DNA of 6,258 bases. Origin: Candidatus Bathyarchaeota archaeon. GTDB taxonomy: Archaea > Thermoproteota > Bathyarchaeia > 40CM-2-53-6. Below the pieces are notes generated by a model. The model made no database searches and had not been told where the DNA came from. It saw only the letters and a list, made by a program, of their open reading frames with translations. Of the stretch, positions 1-4,589 are shown one piece after another. A program made the position numbers and the translations under genes. Within the stretch, counting starts at the first letter, position 1. Each line of letters begins with the position of its first letter. Location of the stretch: NCBI GenBank assembly GCA_005888675.1, contig VBBA01000084.1:1-6258 (forward strand), read 5' to 3'.

Positions 1-33
1 GCTCGCTAGTGCAACCAAGAGGAAATAAGAGAA

Positions 34-459
34 ATGGAAGAAGGAGAATCAGAGGAAGGCGAAAAGGAAGAGGCAGAAGGCCAGGGAGAAGAGTCACAAC
101 CTGCCCGAGAAACCTTCCGGCAGGGATACGGAAGCGGCAGACGAAGAGCAAATCCAAGTACATCTTTCGGCGGAGGAGAGAGAAGGAGTAATAGTGGGGG
201 AGGATATGGCAGGAGAGAATATGGCTCCCGAGGAGACCGAGATCGAGGTCGAGACAGAGACCGAGACCGGGGGCCAGTCCCAGTCGAGGAAGGACAAGAA
301 CTCACATTGACAATCGATGCTTTGGGAAGACGAGGAGACGGAATAGCACGCCTCAACAACTTCGTAATCTTCGTGCCGGGAGCACAAGCTGGCGACCAAG
401 TAAAGGTCAGGATAACCACAGTGAGAGGCAGCTTCGCCACTGGCGAAATAGTCAGCTAA
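34..459 (+). CDS. Small TRAM-domain protein with charged, Gly/Arg-rich N-terminal tail
   Basis: Predicted RNA-binding protein of 141 aa, likely cytoplasmic. Residues about 82-141 form a TRAM domain, the small beta-barrel found in tRNA-modifying enzymes and as a stand-alone protein in many archaea. It shows the family pattern: a GRRGDGIAR turn (98-106), then FVIFVPGA (110-117), GDQVKVRI (120-127) and a terminal FATGEIV (134-140). Residues 1-80 are low complexity: first acidic (Glu/Gly, 1-20), then Gly/Arg/Ser-rich with GGG clusters, ending in an Arg-Asp repeat (68-79). ATG 34 is the only usual start, because an in-frame TAG lies at 7-9; a weak AGAGG sits at 18-22. The next gene begins 21 nt downstream, suggesting co-transcription. 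Archaeal stand-alone TRAM proteins have been linked to RNA binding and RNA chaperone activity; that role here is inferred. The domain call is firm; the client RNAs are unknown. Confidence 0.9.
   Translation: MEEGESEEGEKEEAEGQGEESQPARETFRQGYGSGRRRANPSTSFGGGERRSNSGGGYGRREYGSRGDRDRGRDRDRDRGPVPVEEGQELTLTIDALGRRGDGIARLNNFVIFVPGAQAGDQVKVRITTVRGSFATGEIVS
235..270 (+). repeat. Imperfect hexanucleotide repeat encoding an Arg-Asp tract
   Basis: Six consecutive near-identical hexamers (gaccga, gatcga, ggtcga, gacaga, gaccga, gaccgg) encode residues 68-79 of the TRAM protein, GDRDRGRDRDRDRG with its flanks. The surrounding coding strand is strongly purine-rich from about 30 to 330. Such a tract can expand or contract by slippage, so its length may vary between related strains (inference). 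Confidence 0.75.
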
Positions 460-469
460 GCAAACAAAA

Positions 470-476
470 GAGGTGA
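470..476 (+). promoter_or_regulatory. Shine-Dalgarno site of the OB-fold gene
   Basis: GAGGTGA lies 4 nt before ATG 481. It is the best-matched ribosome binding site near any start in the window and fixes the start of the SSB-like gene. It sits in the 21-nt gap after the TRAM stop codon, consistent with one bicistronic mRNA. Confidence 0.75.
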
Positions 477-480
477 AAAT

Positions 481-786
481 ATGAGAATTGGGGAACTAAA
501 GCCCGGGATGAAAAGGGTAGATGTCAAAGGTAAGATTGTCGAGGTCGAAACACCACGCGACGTTCAGACAAAATTCGGTCCAGGCCAAGTCGCCACAGCA
601 ACACTACAAGACGACTCAGGAAGTGTTAAGGTGACACTCTGGAACGAAAACATAAGCAAGGTAAACGTCAACGACACCATTGCGATCGAGAATGGATACG
701 TTGACAGTTTCAGAGGACAATTGCAGCTCAACGTTGGTCGATACGGCAAGATAGTCGTCAACCCTACCGCCGAAGCCACAATGTAA
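481..786 (+). CDS. Single-OB-fold ssDNA-binding protein (Sulfolobus SSB / SOSS-B type)
   Basis: Protein of 101 aa consisting almost wholly of one OB fold, predicted to bind single-stranded DNA (possibly RNA) in replication, repair or transcription. Features shared with Sulfolobus SSB and human SOSS-B proteins, from memory of those sequences: an LKPGMKRVDVKGKI opening (6-19), a PRDVQTKFG loop (25-33), DDSGSVKVTLW (44-54) and YVDSFRGQLQLNVGRYGKI (73-91). W54 and F77 align with aromatic base-stacking residues of Sulfolobus SSB; its second Trp position is Y73 here. The protein stops about ten residues after the fold, so it lacks the Gly/Arg-rich acidic C-terminal tail of Sulfolobus SSB, while the TRAM neighbour carries a tail of similar composition. 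The start follows from the strong SD site. Family call is secure; the cellular role is inferred. Confidence 0.88.
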   Translation: MRIGELKPGMKRVDVKGKIVEVETPRDVQTKFGPGQVATATLQDDSGSVKVTLWNENISKVNVNDTIAIENGYVDSFRGQLQLNVGRYGKIVVNPTAEATM

Positions 787-794
787 AACAACCA

Positions 795-852
795 GTTCAA
801 TAGTGTCCGCTTCGTTTCTTATTGAACGGACCAAATCCTAACTTTTCTTTTT
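795..852 (+). terminator. Hairpin and T-run after the TRAM-SSB operon
   Basis: An 8-bp inverted repeat, GTTCAATA (795-802) with TATTGAAC (820-827), is followed by the T-rich run TTTTCTTTTT at 843-852. T-rich runs on the coding strand are the main archaeal terminator signal; the hairpin may only protect the 3' end. A second pairing, GTCCG (805-809) with CGGAC (827-831), shares base 827 and crosses into the same loop, so the two stems compete. Confidence 0.6.
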
Positions 853-856
853 CAAT

Positions 857-900
857 ATTCTACCATTAATAGAATGCTCCTAGCAGGTTGTTATACAACC
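857..900. other. Two further hairpins in the convergent spacer
   Basis: ATTCTA (857-862) pairs with TAGAAT (870-875) around a 7-nt loop. GGTTGT (886-891) pairs with ACAACC (895-900) around a 3-nt loop. Both lie between the terminator of the plus-strand operon and that of the minus-strand regulator gene. No ORF, tRNA or other RNA gene was recognised in 787-999. Stem strength is modest and the function is unknown. Confidence 0.45.
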
Positions 901-943
901 CCTGGATTCCTGAAGCGTTGATTCTCGAAGTACATGGGATGTG

Positions 944-959
944 GTCCCAAAAAAGGGAC
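944..959 (-). terminator. T6 terminator of the double-wHTH regulator gene
   Basis: On the minus strand, GTCCC, TTTTTT and GGGAC occur in a row (plus-strand 959-955, 954-949, 948-944), a 5-bp stem with an all-T loop about 41 nt after the stop codon. The T6 run is the plausible archaeal termination signal. Confidence 0.6.
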
Positions 960-999
960 TCTAAACCCTCAGGCTTTGAAGGTCAAGGCGTCGGTGGGT

Positions 1000-2196
1000 C
1001 TATTGAAGTGTTATCAGAGTCGGAGCTTGGAACGGTGCCGGAGTTGGTACCTTGGTTTCGAATGCCGATACCAGGTTTCGAAGAGCGTTAAGGTATTCTC
1101 TGTTATCGAAGTGCCATCCGTTCTTGTCGTCGAATTGTTCGTAGCTGAATGTTTGAGCTTCGATTGTCATTGGATCGAGGGCCATGTAGGAGAATCGGTC
1201 CAGTACTCCTTCCCGGACCCAAGATGATAACAATGTTATCAGATTGTTGACCTCTCCGCGAGGCATGTACATACGAGCAGTGACCGAGTTGGCTCCCCGT
1301 ATACGAGAGTAGTTCAATACGAATGGTAGTCTTTGCAGCCATTTCTCTCTAGCAGCTAGGTGGTTCTCGTCTGGATAGTCCAATCTGATCTCGTAGAGCT
1401 CCGAGACCTCCGGAGCATAGGGCAATATGTCGATGACATAGTCTTGGACGAGACCCTTCTTTACTATGTTGTCGAAGCGATATTTTGCAGCCGGAAGCGT
1501 CACGCCAATCATCTGCGCAAACTCGGAAAGCTTCCTCCTAGCATTCTTCTCCAACTCCTTCAAAATCAAGAGATCGTTCTTGTCGAAACTTACCTTTTCC
1601 ACCATGATCTCATTTGTCTGCTCCGAGTGCTTCTCGTCAGGTGCAAATTTCAACCACGCCTTCCATTCAAACTTCCATGCCTTTTTCTTCGAGTCGTAGT
1701 ACTCGAAGTTCGGTATTTTGGAGCGGAAGTCTCCGAGCCAGAAGATCCTGTAGTTCGCAGCTATTCCCGACGCGATCAGCTGATCTAGGTATTGCTCGAA
1801 GTCTTGTCTATTATTGGATGGGATTGCCTGGAGAGAGTAGTAGCCGTTGATCTCTCCGGAGCACCGAATTACGCGTAACCAGTAACCAGGTATCTTGAGC
1901 GCTTCTCTAGCCAACAGTTCGCGCCCTGGCACCGGCGTCAATAGGACGACCCCCCTAGCTAATCCTATTCTGGAATGGTCTGGGCTAGCCCATGTTTGAA
2001 GGAGGCCTTCTCCCTCTAGCTTAGTTACTCGGGTGTAGACGGTTGGGTAGGGAACACCAGATTTCCGGGAGATATGCTGAAGGTTCCTCGGTCCATATTT
2101 TTTCATGGCACTGATTATCTTGATGTTCTCCTCATCAAGCAGCGAGGTTATGCGGTGTATTCGGTCGAAGTATTCATCGGCTGTAGGTAGACTCAT
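1000..2196 (-). CDS. Double winged-helix (Lrp/AsnC-like) transcriptional regulator
   Basis: Protein of 398 aa, probably a cytoplasmic DNA-binding regulator. Two winged helix-turn-helix domains are visible. The first (about 22-70) has NLQHISRKSGVPYPTVYTRV followed by LEGEGLL. The second (about 204-256) has the AsnC-type order DKNDLLILKELEKNARRKLS, then FAQMIGVTLPAAKYRFDNI and VKKGLV. Each is followed by an alpha/beta-looking segment (about 80-160 and 263-345), suggesting an internal duplication of DNA-binding plus effector units, as in double-unit archaeal regulators. Classical Lrp proteins are about 150 aa, so this is more than twice that length. The Pro-rich C-terminus (about 383-393) looks disordered. 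ATG 2196 is the only usual start, since an in-frame stop lies at 2218-2220. No strong SD site precedes it. The ligand and targets cannot be read from the sequence; autoregulation through the upstream repeats is possible. Confidence 0.8.
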   Translation of the reverse strand: MSLPTADEYFDRIHRITSLLDEENIKIISAMKKYGPRNLQHISRKSGVPYPTVYTRVTKLEGEGLLQTWASPDHSRIGLARGVVLLTPVPGRELLAREALKIPGYWLRVIRCSGEINGYYSLQAIPSNNRQDFEQYLDQLIASGIAANYRIFWLGDFRSKIPNFEYYDSKKKAWKFEWKAWLKFAPDEKHSEQTNEIMVEKVSFDKNDLLILKELEKNARRKLSEFAQMIGVTLPAAKYRFDNIVKKGLVQDYVIDILPYAPEVSELYEIRLDYPDENHLAAREKWLQRLPFVLNYSRIRGANSVTARMYMPRGEVNNLITLLSSWVREGVLDRFSYMALDPMTIEAQTFSYEQFDDKNGWHFDNREYLNALRNLVSAFETKVPTPAPFQAPTLITLQ

Positions 2197-2279
2197 TGCT
2201 ACCCGCTCAGTAAGACCTTATGAAGCCTGGATTGGAAGCACTTGTCTTTACTAGTTGTTCACATGGTTGAGGGGCTTTC

Positions 2280-2325
2280 GAATCGTTCATGATATCACTG
2301 AATATTTTTGAATCGTGATAATATC
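2280..2325. promoter_or_regulatory. Imperfect direct repeat, candidate operator
   Basis: GAATCGTTCATGATATC (2280-2296) and GAATCGTGATAATATC (2310-2325) start 30 bp apart, close to three DNA turns, and differ by one indel and a few substitutions. The spacer is A/T-rich (AATATTTTT). A regulator binding two sites on one DNA face would fit, and the double-wHTH protein encoded downstream is the obvious candidate (inference). Confidence 0.45.
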
Positions 2326-2333
2326 GCCAGCCG

Positions 2334-2360
2334 ATAAAAGCTTTTGAAATAAACTTTTAT
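2334..2360 (-). promoter_or_regulatory. A/T-rich inverted repeat, candidate core promoter of the regulator
   Basis: ATAAAAG (2334-2340) and CTTTTAT (2354-2360) form a perfect 7-bp inverted repeat; a 10-bp palindrome AAAAGCTTTT lies at 2336-2345. Read on the minus strand, AAAAGTTTATTT and AGCTTTTATC resemble archaeal BRE/TATA elements. A start of transcription about 25 nt downstream would leave a leader of more than 100 nt before ATG 2196. The A/T-rich run at 2300-2309 is an alternative TATA element. Confidence 0.4.
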
Positions 2361-2446
2361 GATCCATTGGGATTTCAGCGTTTTCCTCAGTTTTTTGGTC
2401 CGTGCAACCACATACCCAATGTGTTCACAGATTCAGCAAAATATGG

Positions 2447-2472
2447 CTGCTTGTCTAGAAAGACGAAAGCAG
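2447..2472 (-). other. Stable hairpin downstream of the HD gene
   Basis: CTGCTTGTCT (2447-2456) pairs with AGAC (2461-2464) and AAGCAG (2467-2472), giving 10 bp around a 4-nt loop with a 2-nt bulge. On the minus strand it begins 57 nt past the stop codon of the HD gene, so it could be a 3' stability element or part of a terminator. A few T residues follow on the minus strand (TTTT at about 2437-2440). Confidence 0.45.
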
Positions 2473-2529
2473 GCTGGCTGTTAGCTTCGGAAAATTAAGG
2501 TGATGAAACGAGAGTCGACAGAAATTGAC

Positions 2530-3357
2530 TCAGCGTGTCGTCACGCCGTGCTGGTCCTGGTCGTTTCCGTCACCGTTTGTAATAATCTTCGCCGTTGGCT
2601 GGCCTGAAGCGGATCCTTCGGATGTGTTTTCCGAGCTGGTGCCAAGTGTATACCGGGAGAGCACCGATTTCCTTTGATCCTTCTCTACTTGAGCGACGAC
2701 CTCGATAAATCCCTCAAGCCGTGTACCAGCGATCTTCTTCTTGAGTAATTGGTCCACTTGGAAGATGCCCGATTCATTATACATGCTAATCTCCACTATC
2801 ACAGGCTTCCGCGTCGACCTTCTTATCCGAACATCTCGTATCGACATTGCTGACAGGGCATGGATGTCTTTCTTACCCGCTGTGAAGGGGATACGTGCCC
2901 TTCCCTCTTTCATGTCAAGCGCATCGGCCACACGGACGACGCCGGCTTCGAGTGTGAACTGGGGTATCTCGGACTCATGAGCGTAGATAGTATGCAGCGC
3001 CTCCGCAGTGATAATAGCGCGTTCCCGGTCAGGATAAACACCCTCCAGAAGCCTGGGAATGATCTGTGCGGCGAGTCCTACGCTCAGGATGTGGTGGTTT
3101 TCACGGTGAGCTATCATTCCAAGGTCATGCAGAACCGCACCCAAGAAGACAACCACCTCAGCATCGTCATCGGTCAGCTTGTGATCGGTAACGATGCTTG
3201 GCTCCACTTTCGCTTCCTGAAGATTGCGAAGGATCTTCAGAGCGATATTTGCAACAATGGCAAAATGGACACGACCATGGTCGGAGAGGCCAAGTCTTCG
3301 AACGGCATTGACGTTGATACAGTCCCACAGGCTTTGTAAATACTCATCATTGTTCAC
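2530..3357 (-). CDS. Archaeal HD-superfamily metal-dependent hydrolase (predicted)
   Basis: Protein of 275 aa from GTG 3357, predicted to be a cytoplasmic metal-dependent phosphohydrolase. Its substrate is unknown. HD-type features: SDHGRVH (25-31) with H27/H31; the HD pair H77-D78 in VLHDLGM; H88/H89 in ENHH; H122 in the next helix; and the closing Asp in VADALDMKEGRARIP (143-157; D145 or D148). This fits the uncharacterised archaeal HD group that I would place in COG2316 from memory. Residues about 239-275 form a polar Ser/Gly/Thr/Asn/Asp-rich tail outside the fold. The start is uncertain: GTG 3357 is the first canonical codon, but the frame stays open to a stop at 3461-3463, and its translation just upstream (KLKAVLDR) runs smoothly into VNNDEYLQSLW as one helix. 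That region has no in-frame ATG, GTG or TTG, so a rare start or a sequence error is possible. The gene is divergent from the crotonase gene. Confidence 0.78.
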   Translation of the reverse strand: MNNDEYLQSLWDCINVNAVRRLGLSDHGRVHFAIVANIALKILRNLQEAKVEPSIVTDHKLTDDDAEVVVFLGAVLHDLGMIAHRENHHILSVGLAAQIIPRLLEGVYPDRERAIITAEALHTIYAHESEIPQFTLEAGVVRVADALDMKEGRARIPFTAGKKDIHALSAMSIRDVRIRRSTRKPVIVEISMYNESGIFQVDQLLKKKIAGTRLEGFIEVVAQVEKDQRKSVLSRYTLGTSSENTSEGSASGQPTAKIITNGDGNDQDQHGVTTR

Positions 3358-3493
3358 CCGATCCAGGACAGCCTTCAGCTTGAGATTGTCGTTGTAGGGC
3401 AGATTAATCAGAAGTATTACACCAGACTGAGCAGCCGAGACCTGAATTCTGCAGTGCCAGGTTCAAAAAGATTCCCGATTAGGCAACTGCACA

Positions 3494-3538
3494 CTAAAAC
3501 TTTCAAAAGCCTCCCAAGAGACAAATCTGACCCGGTGA
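3494..3538 (+). promoter_or_regulatory. Candidate TATA-like box and SD of the crotonase gene
   Basis: CTAAAACTTTCAAAAG (3494-3509) is the most A/T-rich block upstream of the crotonase start. Transcription starting about 25 nt later would give a leader of roughly 20 nt. GGTGA (3534-3538) lies 8 nt before ATG 3547. The same A/T-rich block read on the minus strand could serve the divergent HD gene. The TATA match is weak. Confidence 0.4.
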
Positions 3539-3546
3539 AAGCGACG

Positions 3547-4320
3547 ATGATCAAGCTGGCAGATGTCGAATACAAGGTAAAGGAAAACACCGCCGAGATC
3601 ACCATGAATCGTCCCAGCGTGTTGAACGCCCTCTCGAAAAGCATGTTCAGAGATCTTAGCCTCGCCGTCAAGAATGCTGCATCCGACAAATCTGTCGATT
3701 TCATAACTATAACAGGTGCAGGGAAGGCTTTCTCCGCCGGACTGGACATCGTACAGGTCGCGGATTTCAGAAGAAAATCAGAGGCGCGACAGTTCGTGTA
3801 CGGACTAGTAAAGCCGTTCTGGGACACCTTCCTCTCCTGCGACAAAGTCATAATTGCCGTGGTCAACGGTCCAGCCTATGGTGCCGGAGCAGAAATCGCA
3901 TTATTCTCGGACTTCGTGATCGCGTCGGAAGATGCGGTCTTCGCATTTTCAGGAGGACGCGTGGGAGCGTTGTGTTGTATTTCGGGCCTGCTCGGACCCT
4001 TAGTGATGAACGGTCGGAAGGTCGTCGAGATGAATCTGGCAGGCCAAGCGATAACCGCCGAGGAGGCCTGCAGGCTTGGAATGATCAATCGCGTCGTGCC
4101 TTCTGACAGAATTGGTCGAACAACTAATGATCTGAAACTAGAGCTGATGAAAGTCTCACCGAACTCGAACTCTAGCTTCAAACGGATCCAGAAGAGTGTC
4201 ATCCCCAGAAAGGCATACCTGACAGCTTACAAGGAATTATTCAAGACACTTACGAGTCAAAATTTCAGAAAAGGCGCAGAAGCATTCGTCAAGAAGACCC
4301 GACCGAATTATTACTCGTAG
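3547..4320 (+). CDS. Crotonase-family (enoyl-CoA hydratase/isomerase-like) protein
   Basis: Protein of 257 aa, the normal crotonase length, acting on an acyl-CoA thioester. Visible are an N-terminal AEITMNRPSVLNALS (16-30); the first oxyanion-hole motif GAGKAFSAGLDI (57-68); the second, NGPAYGAGAEIAL (107-119), with E116 matching Glu144 of rat enoyl-CoA hydratase; and a C-terminal FRKGAEAFVKKTRPNY. The second catalytic Glu (rat Glu164, in FGQPE) is replaced: the local sequence is FAFSGGRVG (132-140), with G136 at that position. This resembles the Gly seen in MenB- and BadI-type members, so simple enoyl-CoA hydration is doubtful. ATG 3547 was chosen because it gives family length and follows GGTGA by 8 nt. 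GTG 3535 is in frame, and the frame is open up to GTG 3454, but that extension has no family character. No pathway partner is adjacent. Confidence 0.85.
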   Translation: MIKLADVEYKVKENTAEITMNRPSVLNALSKSMFRDLSLAVKNAASDKSVDFITITGAGKAFSAGLDIVQVADFRRKSEARQFVYGLVKPFWDTFLSCDKVIIAVVNGPAYGAGAEIALFSDFVIASEDAVFAFSGGRVGALCCISGLLGPLVMNGRKVVEMNLAGQAITAEEACRLGMINRVVPSDRIGRTTNDLKLELMKVSPNSNSSFKRIQKSVIPRKAYLTAYKELFKTLTSQNFRKGAEAFVKKTRPNYYS

Positions 4321-4410
4321 CCTAACCTAGGACCATTGGGTATAGATCAAGAGTAAACAAGGCCTTAACAACAGCTCCCGCCCTCATGAAAGGAGAAGAG
4401 GAATAACGGG

Positions 4411-4566
4411 TTGAGAGGAAGAAACTGGAAAGGGAGAAGCGTTAGGACCGAGGTCAAGACTCTCGAATGCCCGAGATGCCACGAGCACGTCAGATTAGAC
4501 AAGTACACGGCCCATATCACAACCTGCCCGCAACCTGTAGCTCCAACTAGTCCAACTGCGGCCTAG
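4411..4566 (+). CDS. C2HC zinc-finger microprotein (51 aa)
   Basis: Small open frame encoding 51 residues, recognised by the segment ECPRCHEHVRLDKYTAHI (19-36) and then TTCP. Likely zinc ligands are C20, C23, H35 and C39, a CX2C-X11-HX3C finger; H24 and H26 are extra nearby histidines. The N-terminus is basic (RGRNWKGRSVR, 2-12), suited to nucleic-acid contact; the C-terminus is Pro/Thr/Ala-rich. The only usual in-frame start is TTG 4411, with AGAGG at 4397-4401, 9 nt before it; an in-frame TGA lies at 4387-4389. It starts 90 nt after the crotonase gene on the same strand and ends 23 nt from the convergent end of rtcB. TATAGAT at 4341-4347 may be its own promoter. The zinc-finger pattern is seen directly; partner and role are unknown. 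Codon choice resembles that of neighbouring genes. Confidence 0.68.
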   Translation: MRGRNWKGRSVRTEVKTLECPRCHEHVRLDKYTAHITTCPQPVAPTSPTAA

Positions 4567-4572
4567 AACCGC

Positions 4573-4583
4573 TATTATTTCTT
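4573..4583 (+). terminator. T-rich run after the zinc-finger gene
   Basis: TATTATTTCTT lies 7 nt after the stop codon of the zinc-finger gene and inside the 23-nt gap to the convergent rtcB stop. T-rich runs are the usual archaeal termination signal, so this probably ends the plus-strand transcript. No comparable T-run was seen just past the rtcB stop on the minus strand. Confidence 0.4.
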
Positions 4584-4589
4584 CGACGG

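Larger units (their letters stand above)
2197..2529. other. 333-nt non-coding stretch upstream of the regulator
   Basis: This lies between the stop of the HD gene and the start of the regulator gene, both on the minus strand. It holds an imperfect direct repeat (2280-2325), an A/T-rich inverted repeat (2334-2360), a small hairpin CACAT/ATGTG (2409-2413/2419-2423), a stronger hairpin (2447-2472) and a plus-strand T6 run (2391-2396). No credible coding frame, tRNA or known riboswitch was recognised. The distance suggests that the regulator has its own promoter, possibly with a leader of about 80-130 nt. Confidence 0.6.

Noticed and set aside
1..9. Possible end of an upstream plus-strand gene (Ala-Arg-stop)
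   Set aside because: Only two codons are visible; this cannot be told from chance.
6..440. Long minus-strand open frame opposite the TRAM gene, rich in Ser and Pro
   Set aside because: It is the complement of the purine-rich Gly/Arg/Asp coding region; the composition is an echo and no domain is visible. The plus-strand frame has a clear TRAM domain.
940..1000. tRNA-like stem (AGGG/CCCT) near the end of the regulator gene
   Set aside because: No T-loop consensus, no acceptor pairing and an 8-nt loop; the segment is better explained as the regulator's terminator.
2503..2605. Short plus-strand frame starting ATG 2503 after AAGGTG
   Set aside because: It runs antisense into the end of the HD gene, has no recognisable content and lacks support beyond an SD-like hexamer.
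3454..3546. N-terminal extension of the crotonase from GTG 3454
   Set aside because: The extra 31 residues have no crotonase character, cover the candidate promoter, and would make the protein longer than the family norm; ATG 3547 has an SD site.
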